Under the pieces are notes generated by a model, which had not been told where the DNA came from, did not search any database, and saw only the letters and a list, made by a program, of their open reading frames with translations. From the NCBI RefSeq assembly GCF_001509485.1, contig NZ_LLZI01000035.1, positions 1-64,000 on the forward strand: a DNA stretch of 64,000 nucleotides, read 5' to 3'. Shown piece after piece: positions 1 to 8,117 of this stretch. Numbering within the stretch: the stretch's first letter is position 1; the number at the start of each line of letters is the position of its first letter. The position numbers and the translations under genes were made by a program. Source of the DNA: Streptomyces sp. NRRL F-4489. GTDB taxonomy: Bacteria > Actinomycetota > Actinomycetes > Streptomycetales > Streptomycetaceae.

Positions 1-2039
1 GTGTACGGGGCGGAGGGGGCGGGCTGCGGGTCGGCGGGCGTGCGTGGGGCGGACTCCGGGGCGGGCAGTGCGGCGTTCGGGCCGGGCTGATTGGGCTGCG
101 GGCCAGTGGGCGCGGGTGGGGCGGACTCCGGGCCGGGTGGGGCGGCGTTCGGGCCGGGCGGTGCGGCGAGGGTTTCGGCCAGGTCGTCCATCGCCAGGTG
201 GACGACGGTGACCGGCTTGCCGGGGTCGGCAGCGGACGCGGCGCGCAGGGCGGCGGCGAGCGCGGCGCCCTCGGTGCCCCCGGGGGCGGCGCCCTCCTCC
301 CCCACCCAGGGGATGGCGGTGACGACGACCGCGTCGCAGGCGTCGCCGGCCAGCGCCTGGGCGAGGGCGGCGCGGAAGTCCTCCGGGGTCGCCGCGGACG
401 GCAGGACGTGGGGGCGCTGCGGGCGCAGCCCTTCGGTGAGGCAGGCGTCGTAGGCGAGCAGCGCGAGGGATTCGGAATTGCCCAGGATGGCGACGCGCGG
501 GCCGGCCGGCAGCGGCTGGGAGGCGAGCAGCAGCCCGGCGTCGATGAGTTCGGTGACGGTGTCGACGCGGATGACGCCGGCCTGGCGCATCAGGGCGGCG
601 ACCGTGCTGTCGGGGATGCGGACGGTGGGGACGGCGTGCCCCATGGGGGCGGCGCCGTGGTGGCGGGCCCCCTTGGCGACGACCACCGGCTTGACGGCGG
701 CGGTGCGGCGGGCGAGGCGCGCGAACTTCCGGGGGTTGCCGATCGACTCCAGGTAGAGGATCACGACGTCGGTGTGCGGGTCGTCGTACCAGAACTGGAG
801 GAGGTCGTTCCCGGAGACGTCGGCGCGGTTGCCGGCCGAGACGAAGGCGGAGATGCCGGCGATGCCGCCGTCCCCGGGGCCCCGGTCGTGGAGCCCGCTG
901 AGCAGGGCGATGCCGATGGCACCGGACTGGGTGAACAGGCCGATCCGGCCGGCGCCGGGCATCCGGGGGGCGAGGGAGGCGTTCAGCCGGACGTCGGGGG
1001 CGGTGTTGATCAGGCCGAAGGCGTTGGGCCCGATGAGCCGCATGCCGTAGGAGCGGGCCTGGCGGAGCAGGGCGCGCTGCCGCTCGCGGCCGTCGGGGCC
1101 GGCCTCGGCGTAGCCGGAGGAGAGGACCAGCACTCCCTGGACGCCGTGTTCGCCGCAGGCGCGGACGGCGTCGGGGACGGCGGCCGCGGGCACGGCGATG
1201 ACCGCGAGGTCGACCGGGCCGGAGACCTCCCGGAGCGAACGGACGGCGGGCACGCCCTCGGGCTCCAGGCGCCGCAGCTCCCCGGGGAAGGCGCGGTTGA
1301 CGGCGTACAGGCGGCCGGTGAAGCCGGCGTCGAGGATGTTGCGCAGCGTCGTGCGGCCGAGGCCGCCGGGGGCGCGGCCGGTGCCGATGACGGCGACCGA
1401 GCCGGGGGCCAGCAGGCGCTGGACGGAGCGGGCCTCGGCGCGCTGCTCGCGGCCGCGCATCACGGCCATGGACCGCTCGGTTGGTTCGAGGTCGAGCTCC
1501 AGGCGGACGACGCCGTCCTCGAAGGTGCGCTTCTGGGTGTAGCCGGCGTCCGTGAACACCTTGATCATCTTGGTGTTGGCGGGCAGCACCTCGGCGGCGA
1601 ACCGGCGGATGCCGCGCTCGCGTGCGACGGCCGCGATGTGCTCCAGGAGGGCGGAGGCCACGCCGCGGCCCTGGTGGGCGTCCTGGACGAGGAAGGCCAC
1701 CTCGGCCTGGTCGCACCCGGGGCGCTTGGCGGGCAGGCCGCGCTCGTCGATCCGGTCGTAGCGGACGGTGGCGATGAACTCGCCGCCCACGGTGGCCGCC
1801 AGGCCGACCCGGTCGACGTAGTCGTGGTGGGTGAACCGGTGGACGTCGCGGTCGGACAGCCGAGGGTAGGGCGCGAAGAAGCGGTAGTACTTCGATTCGT
1901 CCGAGACCTGCTCGTAGAAGGAGACCAGCCGTTCGGCGTCGTCGGGGGTGATGGGCCGGATGCGCGCCGTGCCGCCGTCGCGCAGCACCACGTCGGCTTC
2001 CCAGTGGGTCGGGTAGGCGTGATCCGGCGGCATGTGCAT
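1..2039 (-). CDS. GNAT acetyltransferase fused to NDP-forming acyl-CoA synthetase (Pat-like protein acyltransferase), C-terminus cut by window edge
   Basis: Residues about 1-190 form a GNAT N-acetyltransferase domain with the acetyl-CoA loop QGRGVASALLEH. It is followed by a CoA-binding Rossmann region (SVAVIGTGRAPGGLG) and a succinyl-CoA-ligase-like flavodoxin region (GLFTQSGAIGIALL). This order, GNAT first, is the actinobacterial form of the Pat/PatZ family, which acetylates lysines in metabolic enzymes such as acetyl-CoA synthetase; that role is known for the family and inferred here. The last visible ~60 residues are a Pro/Ala-rich linker encoded by imperfect repeats (45-159), so the ATP-grasp part probably lies beyond the edge. 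The ATG at 2039 has no clear ribosome site but lies six bases after TACGCT, so a leaderless message is plausible. The gene is divergent from ptsH. Confidence 0.85.
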   Translation of the reverse strand, partial: MHMPPDHAYPTHWEADVVLRDGGTARIRPITPDDAERLVSFYEQVSDESKYYRFFAPYPRLSDRDVHRFTHHDYVDRVGLAATVGGEFIATVRYDRIDERGLPAKRPGCDQAEVAFLVQDAHQGRGVASALLEHIAAVARERGIRRFAAEVLPANTKMIKVFTDAGYTQKRTFEDGVVRLELDLEPTERSMAVMRGREQRAEARSVQRLLAPGSVAVIGTGRAPGGLGRTTLRNILDAGFTGRLYAVNRAFPGELRRLEPEGVPAVRSLREVSGPVDLAVIAVPAAAVPDAVRACGEHGVQGVLVLSSGYAEAGPDGRERQRALLRQARSYGMRLIGPNAFGLINTAPDVRLNASLAPRMPGAGRIGLFTQSGAIGIALLSGLHDRGPGDGGIAGISAFVSAGNRADVSGNDLLQFWYDDPHTDVVILYLESIGNPRKFARLARRTAAVKPVVVAKGARHHGAAPMGHAVPTVRIPDSTVAALMRQAGVIRVDTVTELIDAGLLLASQPLPAGPRVAILGNSESLALLAYDACLTEGLRPQRPHVLPSAATPEDFRAALAQALAGDACDAVVVTAIPWVGEEGAAPGGTEGAALAAALRAASAADPGKPVTVVHLAMDDLAETLAAPPGPNAAPPGPESAPPAPTGPQPNQPGPNAALPAPESAPRTPADPQPAPSAPY

Positions 2040-2201
2040 GCGGACAGCGTACGGCGGGGCACTGACAACCGGCCCGGCGTGCGTACGCTCGATGCCCCGG
2101 GGCCCGCCGCGACGGGACCAACGGCCCGGGGCGGACGGCCGGGTGACCCGGCCGCGGAGCCGGGCCGCGGGGCTGCGGGAGCACTCCTGGCAGCATGCGA
2201 G

Positions 2202-2217
2202 AATGGTCTAGACAACT
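2202..2217. promoter_or_regulatory. DasR operator (dre-type palindrome) upstream of ptsH
   Basis: AATGGTCTAGACAACT is a near-match to the dre consensus A(C/A)TGGTCTAGACCA(C/G)T, differing mainly at one core position. It ends 24 bases before the ptsH start and sits in the divergent region shared with the acetyltransferase. DasR is known to repress the GlcNAc phosphotransferase genes in Streptomyces, so the position is functionally sensible. Confidence 0.8.
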
Positions 2218-2241
2218 GTCACGACTTTGAAGGGCAACACG

Positions 2242-2523
2242 ATGGCTGAGCGCCGCGTCAATGTCGGTTGGGCCGAGGGCCTGCACGCCCGTCCCGCGTC
2301 GATCTTCGTCCGAGCGGCCACCGCCTCCGGTGTCCCCATAACGATCTCCAAGGCGGGCGGCAACCCCGTCAACGCCGCCTCCATGCTCGCGGTCCTGGGC
2401 CTGGGCGCCCAGGGTGGCGAGGAGATCGTGCTGGCGTCCGACGCCGAGGGCGCCGAGGCCGCACTCGACCGTCTGGCGAAGCTGGTCGCGGAGGGCCTCG
2501 AGGAGCTCCCCGAGACCGTCTGA
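2242..2523 (+). CDS. ptsH: HPr phosphocarrier protein of the PTS
   Basis: This 93-residue protein is the full HPr length. His15 lies in EGLHARPAS, the site phosphorylated by enzyme I and passed to EIIA components, and VNAASM holds Ser47, the position of the classical regulatory serine. The ATG at 2242 is preceded by AAGGG with seven-base spacing; the upstream in-frame TTG at 2227 has no such site. Cytoplasmic HPr feeds the PTS, which in Streptomyces mainly serves GlcNAc and fructose uptake. The dre site just upstream indicates DasR control, and a strong terminator follows directly, so the gene is probably transcribed alone. Confidence 0.95.
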   Translation: MAERRVNVGWAEGLHARPASIFVRAATASGVPITISKAGGNPVNAASMLAVLGLGAQGGEEIVLASDAEGAEAALDRLAKLVAEGLEELPETV

Positions 2524-2566
2524 GACGCGCGGCCCGCCACGGCCGGCGCGTCCGTGGCCGGCTCAA

Positions 2567-2612
2567 CCCCGCCGCGGCAACCGGGACTTCCGGGAGCCGC
2601 GGCGGGGTTTTT
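2567..2612 (+). terminator. Rho-independent terminator of ptsH
   Basis: A 12-bp perfect stem CCCCGCCGCGGC / GCCGCGGCGGGG is followed by TTTTT, 44 bases after the ptsH stop. Confidence 0.9.
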
Positions 2613-2757
2613 ACGTGCGGGTTCGGCGGGGTGCGGGGCCCGGCGCCAGGCGGGATTCGGTCCGGGGAATCAGGGAACGGGTGCTCGCGCAAATCGGGGT
2701 GGGGGCCGGCCGGGCGAATTCCTGCGGCGACGACCAAGAGCCCGGGAATTACCGGCT

Positions 2758-2852
2758 CCCCACTCCCCTCTTTTCAGTATCCGGGTTTCCACCCGCTCCG
2801 ATACATTCCCCATTCCTCATTTCCCCCGCTTCCCCCCTTCCCCTCCCCCTTT
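2758..2852. repeat. Polypyrimidine (minus-strand polypurine) tract
   Basis: About 95 bases with runs of C and T and few G, between the ptsH terminator and the end of the GntR gene. It is unlike the surrounding GC-balanced sequence and shows no coding potential. Confidence 0.5.
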
Positions 2853-2868
2853 GTATACGGGGTGATTG

Positions 2869-3555
2869 TTAAGCGCGGGTACGGGCTGTGTTGTCGGGGC
2901 GTTTCGGTCCGCTCACCACTGGTGCGTGGCGGCGCAGCCGGTACACGGGAAGCGACCGTGCGATGTGGGCCGCCATGAGGGCGCGGGCCCGTTCGGCGTC
3001 GCGGCGCACCACCGCGTCCAGTACGGCGGCGTGCTCGTCCCACGATGCGGTGACCCGGGGCGGCGCTTCGATGACGTACATCCATTCGATCTTGCGCCTC
3101 AGTTGGGTGAGCGGCGCGGTGAGGCTGGGACTGCCGGCGGCCTGGGCGAGCGTCTCGTGGAACCAGCCGTCCAGTTGCCGCAGGTCCGCGGCGTGGCCGC
3201 GGCGGGCCTGTTCGCGGCCGAGCCGGACCAGACCGCGGAGCACCTTCAGGTGGGCGGAGCCGCGCCGGGCTGCCGCGCGGGCGGCGCCCAGCGGCTCCAG
3301 GGCCGCGCGGATGTCGAGGAGGTCGGCGGCCTCCTGGTCGGTGAGTTCGGCGACGCAGGCGCCGGCGTGGTCGCGGATGGTGACGAACCCCTCGGACCGG
3401 AGGGTGCGCAGCGCCTCCCGCACCGGAACGCGGGAGACCCCGTACCGCGCGGCGAGAAGGTCTTCGACGAGCCGGCTTCCCGGCGGCAGTACGCCGCAGA
3501 CGATTTCGTCGCGAATCGCTGTGCACACCGCGTGCGCGGAAATGTGGCCTCGCAT
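2869..3555 (-). CDS. GntR family transcriptional regulator (FCD subfamily)
   Basis: A 228-residue protein with an N-terminal winged helix (PPGSRLVEDLLAARYGVSR, then PVREALRTL) typical of GntR proteins. It is followed by an all-helical FCD effector domain with the metal-binding pattern D...H...H (DGWFHETLAQAAGS, AHIARSL). FadR/FCD members usually bind small organic acids; the ligand cannot be read from sequence. The ATG at 3555 is chosen over the ATG at 3576 because GGAGG lies eight bases before it. No obvious partner gene is adjacent: ptsH is convergent and the M23 gene upstream ends in its own terminator, so it is probably monocistronic. Confidence 0.85.
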   Translation of the reverse strand: MRGHISAHAVCTAIRDEIVCGVLPPGSRLVEDLLAARYGVSRVPVREALRTLRSEGFVTIRDHAGACVAELTDQEAADLLDIRAALEPLGAARAAARRGSAHLKVLRGLVRLGREQARRGHAADLRQLDGWFHETLAQAAGSPSLTAPLTQLRRKIEWMYVIEAPPRVTASWDEHAAVLDAVVRRDAERARALMAAHIARSLPVYRLRRHAPVVSGPKRPDNTARTRA

Positions 3556-3774
3556 CGTCCGTGCCTCCGCCGTCATGACGTCATTCCCGGAATTGCCGCC
3601 CGCTCGGCGGCTTTCCCCGAACTCTATTCGACGGGAGTGGACTTTCTCCCGGCCCTCGTGAATTCGCCGGTGCTTTTCGGACGGACGGGTGCGGCCGACG
3701 ACGCGTGAAGGGCGTGGCGGGTGCTCGTACGGCGCGTGGGTCCCGTAAACGGGTACCGCGCTCCTGGAGACGGC

Positions 3775-3811
3775 GGAGCCCCGGCCTGCCGGGGTGGCGG
3801 GCCGGGGCTCC
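3775..3811 (-). terminator. Terminator hairpin after the M23 peptidase gene
   Basis: A 12-bp stem GGAGCCCCGGCC / GGCCGGGGCTCC, 38 bases past the M23 stop on the minus strand. No T-run follows, as is common in Streptomyces. Confidence 0.7.
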
Positions 3812-3848
3812 AGGGGGACGGTGTCGCGGCGGAGAGGTCGCGGGTGGC

Positions 3849-4631
3849 TCAGACGGTGACGCCGTGCGCGCGCAGGTAGGCGATCGGGTCGATGTCCGAG
3901 CCGTAGTCGGGGCCGGTGCGGGCCTCGAAGTGGAGGTGCGGGCCGGTGGTGTTGCCGGTGTTGCCCGAGAGGGCGATCTGGTCGCCCGGCATGACGGTCT
4001 GGCCGACCGTCACCCCGATGGACGAGAGGTGACCGTATTGGGTGTACGTACCGTCGTTCATCTTGATCACGACGTTGTTGCCGTACGCGCCGCCCCAGCC
4101 GGCCTCGACGACGGTGCCCGCGCCCACGGCATGGACGGGCGTGCCGTAGGCGGCGTGGAAGTCGATGCCGGTGTGGCTCCCCGAGGACCACAGGCCGCTC
4201 GACGCCTTGTACGGGGTGGAGACGTAGGAGCCGTCCACGGGGGCGACGAAGGTGGCCAGGAGGCGCTTGCGCTCGGCGTCGCGGGCGGCGCGCTCCTTGG
4301 CCTCGCGTTCGGCCTCGGCCTTCTTCTTGGCGGCCTCGGCCAGCCGCTTGGCCTCGGCCTCGGCCCGCGCCTGTGCGGCGGCCGTCTCGGCGGCGGCCTG
4401 CTGCGCGTCGGCCTGCGCCTCGACCCGGTCGGCGAGTGCGTCACCGATCGCGACGGCCTGGTGGAGGCCGGTGTCGTGGGGCGCCGGCTCCTCCGCGGCG
4501 GCCAGCGCGGGCGACGCCACGGTGGCGACGACGCCGGACGCCGCGAGGGTGGCTATACCGGCGAGGTTGCGCGTGGTGCGAGCGGTGCGGCTCGGCCGGC
4601 GGTGCTTCCCGGTGGCACGGGTGAACGCCAT
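3849..4631 (-). CDS. Secreted M23 family cell-wall metallopeptidase
   Basis: A 260-residue protein with a basic N-terminus and hydrophobic stretch ending near ASPALAAAEE (signal peptide). A long Ala/Lys/Glu-rich coiled coil (about residues 55-125) follows, then a lysostaphin-type M23 domain with HTGIDFH, HLSSIG and GPHLHFEAR, the conserved zinc and catalytic histidines. The domain cleaves peptide cross-links in peptidoglycan; the coiled coil probably holds it at the cell surface. A c-di-AMP riboswitch occupies the leader, so expression should fall when c-di-AMP is high, as known for wall hydrolases in Streptomyces. The region just before the ATG is purine-rich (GGAAGGAAAGG). Confidence 0.92.
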   Translation of the reverse strand: MAFTRATGKHRRPSRTARTTRNLAGIATLAASGVVATVASPALAAAEEPAPHDTGLHQAVAIGDALADRVEAQADAQQAAAETAAAQARAEAEAKRLAEAAKKKAEAEREAKERAARDAERKRLLATFVAPVDGSYVSTPYKASSGLWSSGSHTGIDFHAAYGTPVHAVGAGTVVEAGWGGAYGNNVVIKMNDGTYTQYGHLSSIGVTVGQTVMPGDQIALSGNTGNTTGPHLHFEARTGPDYGSDIDPIAYLRAHGVTV

Positions 4632-4654
4632 GTACGGGCTGGTCCTTTCCTTCC

Positions 4655-4791
4655 CTCTCGCCTACCGGGTTAGCTGACGGGTTCGGAGCAGGAAGGTCTC
4701 CTACGGGCTCCTCCGGAGAGGGGTCCGATTCACCCCAAGGGACGTGGGTCCCCGGCTCCCCTGGCTCGCGCCGTACGGGGACTCGGCGATG
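4655..4791 (-). ncRNA. Cyclic di-AMP (ydaO/yuaA) riboswitch in the M23 leader
   Basis: The minus strand carries the ydaO-class conserved blocks in order: GCCGGGGACCCA, TTGGGGTGAATC, TCCGAACCCGTCAGCTAACC and CGGTAGGCGAGAGG. The outer TCGCC and GGCGA can pair as P1. It ends about 24 bases before the M23 start codon. The class binds c-di-AMP and generally switches expression off in its presence. Confidence 0.93.
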
Positions 4792-4960
4792 ACTGTCCGG
4801 TGCCACTGGTGTGGCGGTGTTGTGACGAACAGCCGGACCGACGCTAATCGGGGCATCTTTCAGTCGGCAAACAGAACCGGCTATTTGTGCGACATGCCAC
4901 ACCCGAATCGGGCAACCGGCCCACCGTCACGACATCACTTGCCGCGGACACAGCACGGCC

Positions 4961-4984
4961 CCCGTGGCAAGTGACTGCCACGGG
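4961..4984. terminator. Inverted repeat downstream of the M16 operon
   Basis: CCCGTGGCA / TGCCACGGG with a six-base loop, 57-80 bases beyond the stop of the second M16 gene. A likely stem terminator for that operon; there is no T-run. The rest of 4792-5041 shows no gene and presumably holds the promoter of the riboswitch transcript. Confidence 0.6.
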
Positions 4985-5041
4985 AGCCGCTTTGTCGACA
5001 TGTGATGCCCCATCGGGTGACCGGCCGTCACCCGATCGGCG

Positions 5042-6466
5042 TCAGCCGCTGACGACCGTCACCTCGCCGATGCCGAGCGCCTTGACCGGCTCGGCGATCT
5101 GCGCGGCGTCGCCCACCAGGACCGTCACCAGCCGGTCCACCGGGAACGCGCTGACGGCCGCCGCGGTCGCCTCGACCGTGCCGGTCTCCGCGAGCCGCGC
5201 GTACAGCTGCGCCTGGTAGTCGTCCGGCAGCTGCTGCTCCACCTGGTCGGCCAGGGTCCCGGCGACGGCGGCGGCGGTCTCGTACTTCAGCGGGGCGACG
5301 CCGACCAGATTCTGCACCGCGACGTCGCGCTCGGCGTCCGTCAGCCCCTCGTCCGCCAGGGTGCGCAGCACCGTCCACAGGTCCTGGAGGGCCGGCCCGG
5401 TGGAGGCGGTGTCCACCGACCCGCTGATGGCGAGCAGCGCCGCGCCCGTGGCGCCCTCCGGGGAGGACGGGGCCGAGGAGCGCAGCACCTGGCCGAAGGC
5501 GCGCACCCCGTAGGTGTAGCCCTTCTCCTCGCGCAGCACCCGGTCCAGACGGGAGGTGAGGGTGCCGCCGAGGCAGTACGTGCCGAGCACCTGGGCGGGC
5601 CACACCCGGTCGTGCCGGTCGGGGCCGGTCCGCCCGATGAGCAGCTGCGTCTGGACGGCGCCCGGACGGTCCACGATCACCACGCGGCCGGTGTCGTCCG
5701 CGACGACCGGCGTGGGCTTCAGCGGCTCGGCGGTGGAGCCCGTCCAGGCGCCCAGGGTGTCGGCCAGCGCCGCCTCCAGGTCGATGCCGGTGAAGTCGCC
5801 GACGATCACGGCGGTGCTGGTGGCGGGGCGGACGTGCGCGTCGTAGAAGGCGCGGACGGCGGCCGCGTCGATCCGGGCGACGGTCTCCTCGGTGCCCTGC
5901 CGGGGCCGGGACATCCGGGAGTCGGCCGGGAAGAGCTCCTTGGACAGCGCCATCGCGGCGCGCCGGGCCGGGTTGGCGAGCTCGTGCGGGATCTCGTCGA
6001 GGCGGTTGCGGACCAGCCGCTCGATCTCGCTGTCCGGGAAGGCGGGGGCGCGCAGCGCGTCGGCGAGCAGGCCGAGGGCGCGCGCCAGCCGGGAGGCCGG
6101 GACCTCCAGGGAGACCCGTACGCCGGGGTGGTCGGCGTGCGCGTCCAGGGTGGCGCCGCAGCGCTCCAGCTCGGCGGCGAACTCCTCGGCGGTGTGCTTG
6201 CCGGTGCCCTCGGACAGGCCCCGGGCCATGATCGTGGCGACGCCGTCGAGGCCCTCGGGCTCGGCGTCCAGCGGGGCGACGAGGTTGATCTCCACGGCGA
6301 CGACCTGCTGGCCGGGGCGGTGGCTGGTCAGCAGGGTCAGACCGTTGGCGAGCCGGCTGCGGTCGGGGGCGGGGAAGGCCCACGGCTTGGGGGCGCCGCC
6401 TCGGGGCTGCGGGTGGAACTGCATGCTGCTCACAGGGGCGTCTGCGGGGGTGGTGGCGTCGGTCAC
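5042..6466 (-). CDS. M16 family peptidase-like protein, non-catalytic partner
   Basis: A 474-residue protein with the M16 two-domain architecture and the C-terminal substrate motif EEKGYTYGVRAF, but without the HxxEH zinc motif at the N-terminal position, where it reads ARGLSEGTGKHTAEEFA. In mitochondrial processing peptidase and many bacterial M16 pairs, one subunit is active and the other binds substrate; this looks like the latter. The GTG start at 6466 overlaps the upstream stop by four bases (GTGA), preceded by GGAGG, so translation is coupled to the active partner. The cellular substrate is unknown. Confidence 0.85.
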   Translation of the reverse strand: MTDATTPADAPVSSMQFHPQPRGGAPKPWAFPAPDRSRLANGLTLLTSHRPGQQVVAVEINLVAPLDAEPEGLDGVATIMARGLSEGTGKHTAEEFAAELERCGATLDAHADHPGVRVSLEVPASRLARALGLLADALRAPAFPDSEIERLVRNRLDEIPHELANPARRAAMALSKELFPADSRMSRPRQGTEETVARIDAAAVRAFYDAHVRPATSTAVIVGDFTGIDLEAALADTLGAWTGSTAEPLKPTPVVADDTGRVVIVDRPGAVQTQLLIGRTGPDRHDRVWPAQVLGTYCLGGTLTSRLDRVLREEKGYTYGVRAFGQVLRSSAPSSPEGATGAALLAISGSVDTASTGPALQDLWTVLRTLADEGLTDAERDVAVQNLVGVAPLKYETAAAVAGTLADQVEQQLPDDYQAQLYARLAETGTVEATAAAVSAFPVDRLVTVLVGDAAQIAEPVKALGIGEVTVVSG

Positions 6467-7809
6467 TTGGCCGCCTCCTCTTCCTCGGTGCCGGCGGCGT
6501 CGGTCTGCGCGGTGGGCTCGTAGACGAGGACCGCGCGGTTGTCGGGGCGCAGCCGGGCCTTGGCGACCGCCTGCACCTCCAGGGGAGAGATCTCCAGCAC
6601 GCGCTGGACGGCGGTCAGCGCGAGCTGCGGGTCGCCGAACAGGACGGCGAAGCGGCACAGTTCGTCGGCGCGGCCGCTGACCGTCGCCAGGCGGTCCAGC
6701 CACTCGCGCTCCAGCTGGGCCTGGGCGCGCTCCATCTCCTCCGGGGTCGGGCCCTCCTCGGCGAAGCGGGCCAGCTCCTCGTCGACCGCGGCCTCGATGG
6801 CGGGGATCTCGACGCCACCGGACGCCTTCACGTCCAGCCAGCCCAGCGAGGGCGCGCCGGCCAGCCGCAGCAGGCCGAACCCGGCGCCGACGGCGCTGCG
6901 GTCGCGGCGCACCAGGCGGTTGTACAGGCGGGAGGACTCGCCGCCGCCCAGGATGGTGAGCGCGAGGTCGGCGGCGTCGGCCTCGCGGGTGCCGTCGTGC
7001 GGGAGGCGGTAGGCGGCCATCAGGGCGCGGGAGGGGACGTCCTCCTCCACGACGGTGCGCAGCTGGCTGCCGATGATCTCGGGCAGGCTGCCGTCGCGCG
7101 GCGGCTGCTTGCCGTTGTGCGACGGGATGGAGCCGAAGTACTTCTCCACCCAGGCGAGCGTCTGCTCGGGGTCGATGTCGCCCACGATGGACAGCACGGC
7201 GTTGTTGGGCGCGTAGTAGGTGCGGAAGAAGGCCCGCGCGTCCTCCAGGGAGGCGGCGTCGAGGTCGGCCATCGACCCGATGGGGGTGTGGTGGTACGGG
7301 TGGCCCTCCGGGTAGGCCATGGCCGTGAGCTTCTCGAAGGCCGTGCCGTAGGGGACGTTGTCGTAGCGCTGGCGGCGCTCGTTCTTGACGACGTCGCGCT
7401 GGTTCTCCAGGGATTCCTCGTCCAGGGCGACGAGGAGGGAGCCCATGCGGTCCGCCTCCAGCCAGAGGGCCAGCTCCAGCTCGTGGGCGGGCATGGTCTC
7501 GAAGTAGTTGGTGCGCTCGAAGCTGGTGGTCCCGTTGAGCGAGCCGCCGGCGCCCTGGACGAGCTCGAAGTGGCCGTTGCCCTTGACCTGCGCGGACCCC
7601 TGGAACATCAGGTGCTCGAAGAGGTGGGCCAGGCCCGTGCGGCCCTTGACCTCGTGGCGCGAGCCGACGTCGTACCACAGGCAGACGGCCGCCACCGGCG
7701 TCAGATGGTCCTCCGAGAGCACCACGCGCAGGCCGTTGGCCAGCCGGTGCTCGGTCGCTGTCAGGCCGCCGGAGCCGGCTTCTTCTGTGGCCGTGTGACC
7801 CATGGGCAT
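6463..7809 (-). CDS. M16 family zinc metallopeptidase, catalytic partner
   Basis: A 448-residue protein with the inverted zinc motif HLFEH (His62, Glu65, His66) in the N-terminal domain, typical of the pitrilysin/processing-peptidase family. There is no signal peptide, so it is presumably cytoplasmic and degrades small peptides or processes proteins. The ATG at 7809 has AAGGGA five bases upstream. It is the first gene of a two-gene operon, overlapping the non-catalytic partner by four bases, and is divergent from parC. Confidence 0.9.
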   Translation of the reverse strand: MPMGHTATEEAGSGGLTATEHRLANGLRVVLSEDHLTPVAAVCLWYDVGSRHEVKGRTGLAHLFEHLMFQGSAQVKGNGHFELVQGAGGSLNGTTSFERTNYFETMPAHELELALWLEADRMGSLLVALDEESLENQRDVVKNERRQRYDNVPYGTAFEKLTAMAYPEGHPYHHTPIGSMADLDAASLEDARAFFRTYYAPNNAVLSIVGDIDPEQTLAWVEKYFGSIPSHNGKQPPRDGSLPEIIGSQLRTVVEEDVPSRALMAAYRLPHDGTREADAADLALTILGGGESSRLYNRLVRRDRSAVGAGFGLLRLAGAPSLGWLDVKASGGVEIPAIEAAVDEELARFAEEGPTPEEMERAQAQLEREWLDRLATVSGRADELCRFAVLFGDPQLALTAVQRVLEISPLEVQAVAKARLRPDNRAVLVYEPTAQTDAAGTEEEEAAK

Positions 7810-8117
7810 GTACGTCCCTTCGATCCGCTTGCGAGGAAAGTTCTGTCACTGTATGCAACCGCGTCGGCATCTGGCGAAGTTCCCGTGAGGAAGGCCCCGA
7901 TCGTGGCCGTCACCGGGCCTTACGGGCGGGAAGGGGGGAGCGGTGGTGAGCGTTGTCAGTGGGGCGGTCCACAATGGTCCGCGTCAGACTCATTCGGACT
8001 CGCCGGTCGGTCCGCCGGCCGGCCGGTCAGCGCTGATCCCAGCGCCGGCCCCAGGCGTTGACCCCCAGCGTTGGTCCGACATCGGCAGCAGACGCAGCAG
8101 AAGGAGCCGCAGCCGCG
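7810..8117. other. Divergent intergenic region between M16 operon and parC
   Basis: 308 bases without a convincing gene. It must contain both promoters. I see no clear operator; the parC ribosome site AAGGAG is at 8101-8106. Confidence 0.5.

Noticed and set aside
198..2249. Long plus-strand reading of 683 codons
   Set aside because: It is antisense to the Pat-like gene, whose minus-strand protein has clear GNAT and CoA-ligase motifs; the plus reading is an acidic/Gly low-complexity product of high GC.
4744..4974. 76-codon plus-strand ORF
   Set aside because: It lies antisense to the c-di-AMP riboswitch and its promoter.
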